Assembly (NCBI RefSeq): GCF_001494635.1
Contig: NZ_LOJF01000001.1
Location: forward strand, 434,001 to 498,000
Direction of reading: 5' to 3'
From: Tractidigestivibacter scatoligenes
Lineage (GTDB): Bacteria > Actinomycetota > Coriobacteriia > Coriobacteriales > Atopobiaceae
Length of the DNA: 64,000 nt
Part shown: positions 1 through 8,967 of the stretch, piece after piece
Layout of the letters: every line of letters begins with the position of its first letter
Position numbering within the stretch: position 1 is the first letter of the stretch
Position numbers and translations under genes: made by a program
The notes under the pieces: model-generated
Seen by the model: the letters and a program-made list of their open reading frames with translations, nothing else
Told to the model about the DNA's origin: nothing
Database searches by the model: none

Positions 1-597
1 ACCAGCGTGCCGCACGTCTTTGCCGCTGGCGACGCTCGTCGCGGGCCCGCTACCGTGGTCAAGGCCATCGCCGACGCCATGACCGTTACTACCGCCATTG
101 CCGGGGCCTCCTTTGACGCCAAGGGCGAGGCAAACGTTAATCCCTGCTACGAGGCGCCCCTTGCGTCCCGTGGCACCCTCGAGGCTGACGTCGCGTCGCT
201 CGTCCACACGCGCTGCCTTGGCTGCGCCACCGTGTGCGAGACCTGCTGTGAGGTCTGCCCCAACCGCGCCAACGTTGCCATCCGCGTGCCCGGCATGCGC
301 GAGCGCCAGATCGTCCACGTGGACGGCATGTGCAACGAGTGCGGTAACTGCGCCGTGTTCTGCCCGTACTCCGAGGGCAGGCCGTACCGAGACAAGCTCA
401 CTCTGTTCTGGAGCAGGGAGGACTTCGACAACTCCCAGAACGAGGGCTTCCTTCCCGTCGAGGGTGGCATGCTCGTGAGGCTTGACGGCACCACTGCGGT
501 CTACGATGTGGATGACGTCACCTGCGGTCTTCCCGAGGCGGTGCGCGCCACCATCGTGGCGGTCCGTGACAGCTACGGCTACCTGCTTGCCAAGTAA
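1..597 (+). CDS. ygfK: YgfK-like FAD/iron-sulfur oxidoreductase, C-terminal part
   Basis: Only the last 198 residues are in the window; the reading frame is open from base 1. The fragment begins with the end of an FAD/NAD(P)-binding fold (VFAAGDARRGPATVVKAIAD, typical of the glutamate synthase small-subunit family). It continues with two cysteine clusters of ferredoxin type (CLGCATVCETCCEVCP and CNECGNCAVFCP, around residues 70-120) and the FWSREDFDNSQNEGF segment characteristic of YgfK. YgfK is one of the genes required for anaerobic urate/purine breakdown in gut bacteria and was earlier annotated as a putative selenate reductase subunit. It probably moves electrons between NAD(P)H, ferredoxin-type centres and the purine ring chemistry. 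A four-cluster ferredoxin and a molybdenum hydroxylase follow on the same strand, so the three probably form one operon and electron-transfer unit. The exact reaction is not established by sequence. Confidence 0.88.
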   Translation, partial: TSVPHVFAAGDARRGPATVVKAIADAMTVTTAIAGASFDAKGEANVNPCYEAPLASRGTLEADVASLVHTRCLGCATVCETCCEVCPNRANVAIRVPGMRERQIVHVDGMCNECGNCAVFCPYSEGRPYRDKLTLFWSREDFDNSQNEGFLPVEGGMLVRLDGTTAVYDVDDVTCGLPEAVRATIVAVRDSYGYLLAK

Positions 598-673
598 GCG
601 CGGAGCCACGAGAAACACACGGGCGGGGCGGCTGCGTGTCCGTCCCGCCGCAACGCATACGGGGGACTGAGAT

Positions 674-1144
674 ATGGCACGTAAGAGGGACATGGTCGCG
701 GTTGTGAGGTGCGCAGGGGGACCCGCGCCCGACCGCTGTTCATATGGGTGCATTGGGTGTGGCGCGTGTGTTGCCGCCTGCCGCATGCACGCGATCGAGC
801 TCAACGAGAACGGCGTGGCGCACGTGAACCGCGATGCCTGCATCGGCTGCGGCCTGTGCGCACGCATGTGCGAGCAGCACATCATCGACATCGTTCCGCG
901 TCACCAGCGCATCCAGGTGCTCTGCTCCAACCACGAGATTGGTTCTGCGGTGCGCGCGGTGTGCCAGGTAAGCTGCATCGCCTGCGGTGCCTGCGAGCGG
1001 GCCTGCACGTCGGATGCGGTCCACGTGACCGACAACCTTGCGGTTATCGACCAGCAGGACTGCATCTCCTGCGGCATGTGCGCGTCCAAGTGCCCGCGCG
1101 GGGTCATCCACGATGTCTTCGGCGTCATTGCCAAGGGCCTCTAG
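674..1144 (+). CDS. Polyferredoxin, RnfB-C-terminal-like, up to four [4Fe-4S] clusters
   Basis: This 156-residue protein is mostly cysteine motifs: CIGCGACVAAC, CIGCGLCARMC, CIACGACERAC and CISCGMCASKC, each followed after a spacer by a fourth-position Cys region. That is the repeated bacterial ferredoxin pattern of the RnfB C-terminal half. There is no signal peptide or membrane segment, so it should be cytoplasmic. It starts behind a GGGGGACTGAG ribosome binding site and ends 12 bases before the molybdenum hydroxylase gene. It most likely wires electrons between YgfK and the XdhD-like enzyme. The E. coli purine cluster also carries small Fe-S proteins (ygfS type), but I cannot claim orthology. 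It could alternatively be a detached Rnf subunit. Confidence 0.85.
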   Translation: MARKRDMVAVVRCAGGPAPDRCSYGCIGCGACVAACRMHAIELNENGVAHVNRDACIGCGLCARMCEQHIIDIVPRHQRIQVLCSNHEIGSAVRAVCQVSCIACGACERACTSDAVHVTDNLAVIDQQDCISCGMCASKCPRGVIHDVFGVIAKGL

Positions 1145-1156
1145 GGAGGAGGAGAG

Positions 1157-3955
1157 ATGGCAACCTACAGCTTCTATGTGAATGGTCGCGAGGTCACGAC
1201 CGAGGAGAACAAGTCGCTCCTGCGCTTCCTGCGCGATGACCTGCATCTCACCTCCGTGAAGGATGGCTGCTCGGAGGGCGCCTGCGGTACCTGCACCGTG
1301 GTCATCGACGGCATTGCCACCAAGGGCTGCGTCATGACCACCAAGCTTGCCCAGGGCAAGCAGATCCTCACAGTCGAGGGCCTTACCCACGAGGAGCAGG
1401 AGGCGTTCGTCTATGCGTTTGGCGCCGTGGGCGCCGTGCAGTGCGGCTTCTGCATCCCCGGCATGGTGATGAGCGGTGCCGCCCTGGTGCGCCAGAATCC
1501 CAACCCCACCGAGGAGGAGGTCCGTTGGGCCATTCGCGGCAACGTGTGCCGCTGCACCGGCTACAAGAAGATCATCGAGGGCATCCAGCTTGCCGCTGCC
1601 GTCCTTCGTGGCGAGAAGCAGATTGACGAGGACCTCGAGCGCGGCGATGACTACGGCGTGGGCAAGCGCGCCTTCCGCGTGGACGTGCGTCGCAAGGTCC
1701 TGGGCTACGGCAAGTATCCCGATGACCTCGACGAGCGCGACTTCCCGGACATGGCGTACGCGTCTGCCGTGCGCTCCAAGTACCCCCGCGCCCGCGTCCT
1801 CAAGATCGACGCATCCAAGGCAGAGGCCTTGCCTGGCGTTCTTGGCGTCCTTACGGCCAAGGACGTGCCGGTGAACCAGGTTGGCCACCTCATCCAGGAC
1901 TGGGACGTCTTTATCGCCGAGGGCGACATCACCCGCTTTGTGGGCGACGCCATCTGCCTGGTTGTTGCCGAGGACACCAAGACTCTCGAGCGTGCCAAGC
2001 GCCTTGTGCGCGTTGACTACGAGCCCCTCGAGCCCGTGCGCAACATCGCCGAGGCAAAGGCGCCCGATGCCCCAATCATCCACAAGAGCTTCAACGCCTT
2101 TGGCAACCTCGTTGAGCTGCACGACAACGTCTGTCAGAGCCGCCACGTCACCCGCGGCAACGCCAAGGAAGCCCTCGCGCACTCGGCGCACGTGGTCACG
2201 CACACCTTCGAGACTCCCTTCACCGAGCACGCCTTCCTCGAGCCGGAGTGCGCCGTTGCCATTCCCTACAAGGACGGCGTGAAGATCTTCTCGACCGACC
2301 AGGGCGCCTACGACACGCGCAAGGAGGTCGCCCACATGTTTGGCTGGGACAAGACCCCCGAGCGCGTGGTGGTCCAGACCATGCTCGTGGGCGGTGGCTT
2401 TGGCGGCAAGGAGGACGTCTCTGCCCAGCACCTTGCCGCGCTTGCCGCCTACCGCTTCAAGCGTGCAATCAAGTGCCGCTTCACGCGCCAGGAGTCCATC
2501 GACTTCCATCCCAAGCGCCATGCCATGCTGGGCACCTTCACCCTGGGCTGCGACGAGAACGGCAAGTTCACCGGCCTGGACTGCGAGATCAACTTCGACA
2601 CCGGCGCCTACGCGAGCCTCTGTGGCCCGGTGCTCGAGCGCGCCTGCACCCATGCCGTTGGCCCCTACACCTACCAGAACACCGACATCCGCGGTTACGG
2701 CTACTACACCAACAACCCGCCCGCCGGCGCCTTCCGCGGCTTTGGCGTCTGCCAGAGCGAGTTTGCTCTCGAGTGCCTTATCGACCTCCTCGCCGACGAG
2801 GTTGGTATCTCACCGTGGGAGATTCGCTACCGGAATGCCATCGAGCCCGGCGAGGCGCTGCCAAACGGCCAGATAGCCGACTGCTCCACCGCCCTCAAGG
2901 AGACCCTGCTGGCGGTCAAGGATGTGTACGAGAAGAACGCAGACCACGCCGGTCTCGCCTGCGCCATGAAGAACTCCGGCGTGGGCGTTGGCCTGCCCGA
3001 TGCTGGCCGCGCCAACATCCGCGTCGAGGGCGGCCGCGCCGTGATCTACTCGGCTACCTCCGACATTGGCCAGGGCTGCAACACCATCTTCCAGCAGGAC
3101 GTTGCCGAGGCAACGGGCCTTCCCAAGTCTGCCATCGAGAACGGCGAGTGCTCCACCGAGGCCGCGCCGGACTCCGGCACCACCTCGGGCTCGCGTCAGA
3201 CCGTCATCACCGGCGAGGCCGTGCGCGGTGCCGCCTTCCTGCTGCGCGACGCCATGCTTGCCGTCGAGCGCGGCCAGGAGGTTCCTGCGACCCCCGTGTG
3301 CGCCCATGGAGACGGCGCCACCATCGAGTACGACGATGACACCCCCTACGTGGACAACCACCCGGGCGACCTCACGGCCGGCCACGCCGTGGTGCCCCAA
3401 GACCCGGTTGCGGCGCTCGCTGCGCTCGAGGGCCACGAGTTCCGCTATGTCTACTTCGAGCCCACGGACAAGCTGGGTGCCGACAAGCCCAACCCCAAGA
3501 GCCACGTGTGCTACGGCTACGCCACCACCTGCGTGATTCTTGACAAGGACCGCCGTGTGAGCGAGGTCTATGCTGCCCACGACTCGGGCAAGGTCGTGAA
3601 CCCCATCGCCATCCAGGGCCAGATCGAGGGTGGCGTCCTCATGAGCATGGGCTATGCGCTCACCGAGGACTTCCCGCTCAAGGACTGCGTCCCCCAGGCG
3701 CACTATGGCACCCTGGGTCTTCTCCGCGCCAACCAGATCCCCCACATCGATGCCATCTACGTCGAGAAGGAACACCTGCTCCCGGTTGCATACGGCGGCA
3801 AGGGCATTGGCGAGATTGCCACCATTCCCACGGCACCCGCCATCCAGAACGCCTATCACCGGGTCGATGGTGTGCTTCGTACCAAGCTTCCCCTTGAGGG
3901 GACGCCATATTCCCGCAAGAAGACGGCTGGCAAGGAGGCGGAAAAGTCCCGGTAA
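1157..3955 (+). CDS. xdhD: Single-chain molybdenum hydroxylase, XdhD / selenium-dependent xanthine dehydrogenase type
   Basis: A 932-residue fusion of an iron-sulfur subunit and a molybdopterin subunit without an FAD domain, as in XdhD. The plant-type [2Fe-2S] cluster uses C38, C43, C46 and C58. The second cluster sits in QCGFC (C96, C99) and CRCTGY (C131, C133). The molybdopterin half contains GGGFGGKED (about 412-420), GAFRGFG (about 523) and GKGIGE, whose E886 matches the catalytic glutamate of the family. Family knowledge: these enzymes hydroxylate xanthine/hypoxanthine-type rings and many need a labile selenium ligand installed by YqeB/YqeC/SelD-type proteins. Those proteins are all encoded at 53311-59292. 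The lack of an FAD domain fits electron exit through the neighbouring ferredoxin and YgfK. The start is ATG 1157 behind AGGGAGGAGGAGAG. The exact substrate (xanthine, urate or another) is inferred. Confidence 0.9.
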   Translation: MATYSFYVNGREVTTEENKSLLRFLRDDLHLTSVKDGCSEGACGTCTVVIDGIATKGCVMTTKLAQGKQILTVEGLTHEEQEAFVYAFGAVGAVQCGFCIPGMVMSGAALVRQNPNPTEEEVRWAIRGNVCRCTGYKKIIEGIQLAAAVLRGEKQIDEDLERGDDYGVGKRAFRVDVRRKVLGYGKYPDDLDERDFPDMAYASAVRSKYPRARVLKIDASKAEALPGVLGVLTAKDVPVNQVGHLIQDWDVFIAEGDITRFVGDAICLVVAEDTKTLERAKRLVRVDYEPLEPVRNIAEAKAPDAPIIHKSFNAFGNLVELHDNVCQSRHVTRGNAKEALAHSAHVVTHTFETPFTEHAFLEPECAVAIPYKDGVKIFSTDQGAYDTRKEVAHMFGWDKTPERVVVQTMLVGGGFGGKEDVSAQHLAALAAYRFKRAIKCRFTRQESIDFHPKRHAMLGTFTLGCDENGKFTGLDCEINFDTGAYASLCGPVLERACTHAVGPYTYQNTDIRGYGYYTNNPPAGAFRGFGVCQSEFALECLIDLLADEVGISPWEIRYRNAIEPGEALPNGQIADCSTALKETLLAVKDVYEKNADHAGLACAMKNSGVGVGLPDAGRANIRVEGGRAVIYSATSDIGQGCNTIFQQDVAEATGLPKSAIENGECSTEAAPDSGTTSGSRQTVITGEAVRGAAFLLRDAMLAVERGQEVPATPVCAHGDGATIEYDDDTPYVDNHPGDLTAGHAVVPQDPVAALAALEGHEFRYVYFEPTDKLGADKPNPKSHVCYGYATTCVILDKDRRVSEVYAAHDSGKVVNPIAIQGQIEGGVLMSMGYALTEDFPLKDCVPQAHYGTLGLLRANQIPHIDAIYVEKEHLLPVAYGGKGIGEIATIPTAPAIQNAYHRVDGVLRTKLPLEGTPYSRKKTAGKEAEKSR

Positions 3956-3965
3956 CACGCGGATG

Positions 3966-3989
3966 CAACAATTCGTTTGCTCAACTGAC
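3966..3989 (+). promoter_or_regulatory. Candidate purine-regulon operator, site A
   Basis: The sequence CAACAATTCGTTTG followed by CTCAACTGAC lies 36 bases before the ABC transporter ATPase gene. It resembles the stronger palindromes before 20610, 22285 and 36892: an AAC...GTT core followed by a (GC)AGAC/CTGAC block. This is the weakest half-palindrome of the six sites. Confidence 0.4.
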
Positions 3990-4024
3990 GGTTTGATAGC
4001 GTTTGTCGGCGAAAGGCGGTAGGC

Positions 4025-5536
4025 ATGGCCGAGTTGCTGAGAATGGAGAACATCAGCAAGCGCTTCGGTTCGTTCTACGCGAACAAGAACGTGACCTTCG
4101 ACGTTCAGGAGGGGGAGGTGCACACCCTCCTGGGCGAAAACGGCGCAGGCAAGTCCACGCTCATGAACGTCCTCATAGGGCTTTACCAGCCCACCGAGGG
4201 CAAGATCTTCATGCACGGCAAGGAGGTGAGCATCTCCTCGCCGCGAGTGGCCGTGGAGCAGGGCATCGGCATGGTCCACCAGCACTTCATGCTCATCGAT
4301 GACATGACGGGCCTCGAGAATATCATCCTGGGCGACAAGCGCCACAACTCGCCGCTTCTGCAGGAGGGCGAGGATCGCAAGACCGTTGAGGACATCATGG
4401 ACCGCTACGGCCTTGAGATTGACCTCGACGAGAAGGTCGGCGACATGTCCATTGGCATGCAGCAGCGCGTTGAGATTATGAAGGTGCTGTTCCGCGGGGC
4501 AGACCTGCTTATCCTCGACGAGCCCACGGCCGTCCTCACCGACCTCGAGGTCGAGGGCCTCTTCGACATCATGCGTTCGCTCACCGCCGAGGGCAAGGGC
4601 ATCGTCTTCATCTCCCACAAGATGCGCGAGGTCATGCGCATCTCCGACCGCGTCACAGTTCTTCGCCGCGGCGAGACGGTCGAGACGTTGCGCGTTGCCG
4701 ACACCACCGAGCAAGAGCTCGCGGACCTCATGATTGGCCAGAAGTTCGTCGAGAACACCTACGAGAAGGTCACCGGTGCCACAAAGGACGAGTTTGTCCT
4801 CCAGAACGTCTCGTATCACCCCGAGATCAAGCATGGCGGCCTGAAGGACGTCTCGCTCACCATCCACAAGGGAGAGATCCTGGGTGTCGCAGGCATCGAC
4901 GGCAACGGCCAGACGCCCCTGGCCGAGGTCGTGACTGGCCTGGTGAAGCCGGACTCCGGTAAGGTCATTGGCCCCGACGGAACCGAGATTGCGGTCTTCT
5001 CGCCCGAGACCTTCATCGATGCCGGCCTGGGCAACATCCCCGAGGACCGCAACAAGATGGGCCTTGTGGGAGACATGACCATCGCCGAGAACCTCGTGCT
5101 CAAGCAGACCGAGTCCGACCAGTTCTCACTCGGCCATGGCAAGTGGCTCAAGATGGGCGAGATTCACTCCTATGCTGAGCGCCTGCGCGAGGAGAACGAC
5201 ATCCGTTGCACCTCCGTTGACCAGACGGCCCGCAGCCTCTCCGGCGGCAACCAGCAGAAGGTCATTCTTGCCCGTGAGCTTGAGGGGCACCCCAAGCTCC
5301 TCGTGGCGGTCTATCCCACCCGCGGCCTGGACATTGGCGCCACCGAGTTCATCCACAACCAGATCGTGGCCCAGCGCGACGCCGGGTGCGCGGTGCTTCT
5401 CATCTCGGCAGACTTCGACGAGGTGCTCAAGCTTTCCGACCGCATCGTGGTGCTCTTCGAGGGCCAGATCATGGGGACGTACCCGGGTGCGAATCCTCCT
5501 ATCAAGGAGATCTCGCTCGCCATGGCAGGAAAGTAG
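4025..5536 (+). CDS. Nucleoside/purine ABC importer, ATP-binding protein
   Basis: A 503-residue tandem ABC ATPase of the ribose/BMP-lipoprotein importer class. The first domain has Walker A GENGAGKST (37-45), the signature region SIGMQQRVEI and Walker B LLILDEPTAVL. The second domain has the usual degenerate P-loop (GIDGNGQTPLAE) and a real signature LSGGNQQK followed by VYPTRGLDIG, as in NupA/YufO-type proteins that import nucleosides. It powers uptake through the two permeases directly downstream (12-base gap, then overlapping genes). The BMP lipoproteins at 7731 and 9506 probably supply substrate. A candidate purine operator lies just upstream. Substrate choice (nucleoside, free base or urate) is inferred from the operon's surroundings. 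Confidence 0.9.
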   Translation: MAELLRMENISKRFGSFYANKNVTFDVQEGEVHTLLGENGAGKSTLMNVLIGLYQPTEGKIFMHGKEVSISSPRVAVEQGIGMVHQHFMLIDDMTGLENIILGDKRHNSPLLQEGEDRKTVEDIMDRYGLEIDLDEKVGDMSIGMQQRVEIMKVLFRGADLLILDEPTAVLTDLEVEGLFDIMRSLTAEGKGIVFISHKMREVMRISDRVTVLRRGETVETLRVADTTEQELADLMIGQKFVENTYEKVTGATKDEFVLQNVSYHPEIKHGGLKDVSLTIHKGEILGVAGIDGNGQTPLAEVVTGLVKPDSGKVIGPDGTEIAVFSPETFIDAGLGNIPEDRNKMGLVGDMTIAENLVLKQTESDQFSLGHGKWLKMGEIHSYAERLREENDIRCTSVDQTARSLSGGNQQKVILARELEGHPKLLVAVYPTRGLDIGATEFIHNQIVAQRDAGCAVLLISADFDEVLKLSDRIVVLFEGQIMGTYPGANPPIKEISLAMAGK

Positions 5537-5548
5537 GAGGGGGTTAAC

Positions 5549-6640
5549 GTGGCAAAGAAGGCTCTGAGCCCGGAGGAGCGCAGCGAGAGGCGCATGATGA
5601 TCCTCACGCCGGTCGTCGCCGTGCTCCTGGCTCTGATCATCGGCGCAATCATCATCGCATGCCTGGGGAAGAACCCGCTCGAGGGCTATGCGGCCATGAT
5701 CCAGGGTTCCCTGGGTGACGGCGCAAAGCTGAGCAAGACGCTCGAGCGCGCCTGCCCGCTCATCTTCACCGGCCTGTGCGCGGCGTTCGCCTACAAGTGC
5801 GGCGTCTTTAACCTGGGCGGCGAGGGACAGTTCATCATGGGTGGCTGCGCCACCGCAACGTGCGTGCTCGGCCTGGGGCTCGAGGGCCCTGCCGGCCTTG
5901 CGCTGGGGCTTCTCGCCGGCATCGTGGCTGGCGCCATCTGGGGGCTCCTGCCGGGCATCATGAAGATCACCCGCGGCCTCAACGAGATGATTACCACGAT
6001 CATGCTCAACTACGTGGCCATGTACTTCATGGAGTACATCTACAAGAACGTCTACTCCGATAACGGCCTGCCCAAGACCATCGCCATTCCGCAGTCCGCG
6101 CGCCTGCCCGAGGTCTTTGGCACGCACGTGGGCGTCATTCTCGCCATCGTTCTGGGCATCTTCATCTGGTACGTCATCTTCCGCACGTCCTTCGGCTTCA
6201 AGATTCGCGCGGTTGGCATGAACCCCATCGCCTCGAGGGTCAACGGCTTCCCTGTGCGTCGCCTGGTTCTGCTCGCCTTCATCCTCTCGGGCGCCATTGC
6301 GGGCCTGGGCGGTGCCGTCGAGCTCCTCGGCAAGACCCCGTACCGCCTGGCCGATGGCTTTGGCTCGGGCTTTGGCTTTGACGGCGTGGCAATTGCCCTC
6401 ATCGCTCAGCTCAACCCCATCGCTGCCATCTTCGTGGCGTTCTTCTTTGGCGTCCTCTCCACCGGCGGAACCATGATGCAGAGCGTCATTGGGGTTCCCA
6501 CCGCCATCGTCGAGATCATCCGCGGCCTCATCATCATCTTCGCCGTCGCCGGCATGGCCGCCGTCAAGCTCCCCAAGATCAAGGCCTACGTCGCCGCAAG
6601 GCAGGACGCTAAGGCCAAGAAGGCCGAGGTGAACGCGTAA
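5549..6640 (+). CDS. Nucleoside/purine ABC importer, permease 1
   Basis: This 363-residue protein has an N-terminal transmembrane helix at about 22-45 and many later hydrophobic helices. It carries the family signature NLGGEGQFIMGG (periplasmic/cytoplasmic loop of the YufP/NupB type) and GMNPIASRVNGFPV, part of the conserved EAA-like coupling loop. It starts 12 bases after the ATPase stop, behind GGAGGGGG. Its stop codon overlaps the start of the next gene in TAATG, which indicates translational coupling. It forms half of the membrane channel. Confidence 0.9.
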   Translation: MAKKALSPEERSERRMMILTPVVAVLLALIIGAIIIACLGKNPLEGYAAMIQGSLGDGAKLSKTLERACPLIFTGLCAAFAYKCGVFNLGGEGQFIMGGCATATCVLGLGLEGPAGLALGLLAGIVAGAIWGLLPGIMKITRGLNEMITTIMLNYVAMYFMEYIYKNVYSDNGLPKTIAIPQSARLPEVFGTHVGVILAIVLGIFIWYVIFRTSFGFKIRAVGMNPIASRVNGFPVRRLVLLAFILSGAIAGLGGAVELLGKTPYRLADGFGSGFGFDGVAIALIAQLNPIAAIFVAFFFGVLSTGGTMMQSVIGVPTAIVEIIRGLIIIFAVAGMAAVKLPKIKAYVAARQDAKAKKAEVNA

Positions 6641-7572
6641 TGGACTTCATGACTGCACTTCCCACCATCCTCAAGGCCATGACCATGGGCGCCGTGCCTA
6701 TTCTGCTGGCGGCGCTAGGTGAGGTCTTCTCCGAGCGAGCTGGCCTCGTGAACATTGGCCTCGAGGGCGTTATGGCCATTGGCGCATTTGTGGGCTTCGC
6801 CGTTGGCAAGATGACCGGCAACCTCTGGCTGGGCCTTGTCGTTGCCATGCTCGCGGGTGTCCTCATCAACATGCTCTATGCGTTCTGCACGGTCACGCTC
6901 TGTGCCGACCAGGTGGTCACCGGTATGGCAATCAACATCCTGGCGCCGGCCATCGCGCTCTTTGGCTACAACCTCTTCGTCGGCTCCAACTCGGCCAACG
7001 CCACCGGCGACCAGATGGCGAGCATTGCCATTCCGGGGCTCTCGAGCATCCCCTTCATAGGCAACGCGTTCTTTAACCAGACGCTTCTTGCCTACCTGGC
7101 GTTTATCCTGGTCCCCCTGGTGCGCTACTTCTTCAAGCACTTCCGCGCCGGCCTCTCCTTCCGCTCCGTGGGCGAGAACCCCCACGCGGCCGAGACCCTT
7201 GGCATCGACGTCGTGCGCGTTAAGTACCTGGCCTGCATCGTCTGCGGCGCACTCGCCGCTGCCGGCGGCGCGTTCCTCACCCTGTGCTACACGCCCATCT
7301 ACACCGACGGCATCGTGATGGGGCGCGGCTTCATCGCCCTGGCAACGGTAATCTTTGGCCGTTGGAGCGCGCTTGGCGTCCTGGGTGCCAGCCTGCTCTT
7401 TGGCTTCTTCGACGGTCTCAATGTGGCGCTTCAGGCTCAGTTCCAGTCTGCCCCGGTCATGTTCTTCAAGATGATCCCGTACATCTTCACCATCGTGGCA
7501 CTCATCTTCTTTGGCTCCAAGCACGCCGGCCCCAAGGCAAACGGGCAGCCGTACTTCCGCGAGCAGCGCTAG
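6640..7572 (+). CDS. Nucleoside/purine ABC importer, permease 2
   Basis: A 310-residue polytopic protein. The N-terminal region reads PILLAALGEVFSERAGLVNIGLEG, the hallmark of the YufQ/NupC permease, and the coupling loop SVGENPHAAETLGIDV is intact. It overlaps the upstream permease by one base (TAATG). It should pair with that permease to form the heterodimeric membrane domain. The length is normal for the family. The operon probably continues, after a 158-bp gap, into the lipoprotein gene. Confidence 0.9.
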   Translation: MDFMTALPTILKAMTMGAVPILLAALGEVFSERAGLVNIGLEGVMAIGAFVGFAVGKMTGNLWLGLVVAMLAGVLINMLYAFCTVTLCADQVVTGMAINILAPAIALFGYNLFVGSNSANATGDQMASIAIPGLSSIPFIGNAFFNQTLLAYLAFILVPLVRYFFKHFRAGLSFRSVGENPHAAETLGIDVVRVKYLACIVCGALAAAGGAFLTLCYTPIYTDGIVMGRGFIALATVIFGRWSALGVLGASLLFGFFDGLNVALQAQFQSAPVMFFKMIPYIFTIVALIFFGSKHAGPKANGQPYFREQR

Positions 7573-7679
7573 TCCCCCAGAGGTACCCGGCCCGTCACCG
7601 AGGGGTGGGTGCCGCTTAGGTTACTCTGTGGTTTCATTCCCCCTGCGTCCTAGTAACGTTCAGAGGGGAAGAGTTTGGG

Positions 7680-7706
7680 ATGAGGGGCGCACCCTGCGCC
7701 TCTCAT
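7680..7706. other. Hairpin just upstream of the first BMP lipoprotein gene
   Basis: The sequence ATGAGGGGCGC-ACCCT-GCGCCTCTCAT can fold into a near-perfect stem that ends a few bases before the GGAGGAAGG ribosome binding site of the gene at 7731. It sits inside the transporter operon. It could set lipoprotein expression higher than permease expression by stabilising processed mRNA, but this is inference. Confidence 0.45.
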
Positions 7707-7730
7707 AACGGAGGAAGGAAAGGGCACATC

Positions 7731-8855
7731 ATGAGTGAAATCAAGAAGTCTCTGTCCGCCGCTATGCTCGACAGGCGCCAGGCAATCGTCCTGGGACTCG
7801 GCAGCGTGGGCGCGCTCGCCCTTGCCGGCTGCGGCGGCTCTGGCTCCAGCTCCAGCTCGTCCGATAGCTCCGCCTCTGGGTCCGATTCCGAGCAGAGCAG
7901 CTACAAGGTCGCCATGATCATGAGCGGCATCATCACCGACGGCGGCTGGGATCAGGGCCACTATGAGTCCCTCAAGAGGGCCCTGGAGTCTCACCCCAAG
8001 TGGACCATGCTCGAGCCCAAGGAGAACACCGCTGACGCCGACGCTGCAACCGCGGCGCAGACCTACGTCGATCAGGACGTCGACCTCATCATCGGCAACG
8101 GCAACCAGTTTGCCTCCGACTGGGCCGAAGTTGTCGCCGACGCGGCCGACAGCCACCCCAAGGTTCACTTCCTGATCACCAACACCGACCCCACAACCGA
8201 GATGACCGACTACGAGACCCTCGATCCCGTCGAGACGGTTCTTCCCGACTTTCAGCAAACGGGTGCCCTCGCCGGCGTGGTGGCTGGCCTCATGACGCAG
8301 ACCAAGAGCATCGGCTTCATCGGCGGCATGAAGCTCCCCTCCACGATTACCAAGTACTCCGCATACCTGGCGGCGGCGAAGAAGATTGACCCGTCGATTC
8401 AGGGCCAGTACAACTTCGAGGCCGGCTTTACCGATGCGTCTCTCGGCACCAACCTCACGCAGCAGTGGATTGCCTCCAACAACGTCGACGTCATGTGGGG
8501 TGACGCCTCGGCTGTCGACAACGGCGCACGCCAGGCGCTCGAGGCCGCCGGTGCCGACACGCACTTCGACATCGCGCAGCCCATCGACATCGTGGGTGCC
8601 GACCAGCCCACCGTTGTGACCTCCACCGTCACCGACTGGATGATTGGTCAGGCCATGGACGAGATCGAGTCCGGGTCCTTCGGCGGCGGCAAGGCCATTA
8701 CCGGTAACATGGACAACGGTGGCATCACGCTTGGCAAGTTCTCTGACAAGGTCTCCCAGGACGTCCAGGACAAGATCAAGGAGTACTCCGAGCAGATCAA
8801 GGCTGGCACCTTCGTCACCGACGACGAGGTCTCTGCCATTCAGAACACGCTGTAA
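7731..8855 (+). CDS. BMP-family substrate-binding lipoprotein 1 (purine/nucleoside)
   Basis: A 374-residue secreted lipoprotein. The signal sequence has an RR pair at residues 15-16, a hydrophobic stretch and the lipobox LALAGC (lipidated C34), followed by a Ser/Gly/Asp linker. The mature part has the BMP/Med-type fold, with the motifs DGGWDQGHYESL, FIGGM and NNVDVMWGDASAVDNGARQALE. I start at ATG 7731 behind GGAGGAAGG rather than at the upstream ATG 7680, which lies in a hairpin and would bury the signal peptide. It is strongly similar along its length to the protein at 9506. It presents ligand to the ABC permeases upstream, and a terminator follows at 8871. Confidence 0.9.
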   Translation: MSEIKKSLSAAMLDRRQAIVLGLGSVGALALAGCGGSGSSSSSSDSSASGSDSEQSSYKVAMIMSGIITDGGWDQGHYESLKRALESHPKWTMLEPKENTADADAATAAQTYVDQDVDLIIGNGNQFASDWAEVVADAADSHPKVHFLITNTDPTTEMTDYETLDPVETVLPDFQQTGALAGVVAGLMTQTKSIGFIGGMKLPSTITKYSAYLAAAKKIDPSIQGQYNFEAGFTDASLGTNLTQQWIASNNVDVMWGDASAVDNGARQALEAAGADTHFDIAQPIDIVGADQPTVVTSTVTDWMIGQAMDEIESGSFGGGKAITGNMDNGGITLGKFSDKVSQDVQDKIKEYSEQIKAGTFVTDDEVSAIQNTL

Positions 8856-8870
8856 CGCTGCATTGCGTTG

Positions 8871-8904
8871 AAGGCCGTCCCCTCGTTTGGGGGCGGCCTT
8901 TTTT
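8871..8904 (+). terminator. Rho-independent terminator after BMP lipoprotein 1
   Basis: AAGGCCGTCCCC and GGGGGCGGCCTT form a 12-bp stem around a six-base loop, followed directly by a run of six T. It closes the ABC importer operon. Confidence 0.85.
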
Positions 8905-8967
8905 GTAACCGCGAATGTGGCGGCAGGTGGTCTTGCCCGTCGCTGCGAGCCGGAGAGGAGAGAGCGC

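Noticed and set aside
740-4867. Very long minus-strand open frames (e.g. 740-2653 and 2810-4867) opposite xdhD and the ABC genes
   Set aside because: They are composition shadows of high-GC plus-strand genes: low-complexity Val/Ala/Gly/His-rich translations, no start signals and no recognisable motifs.
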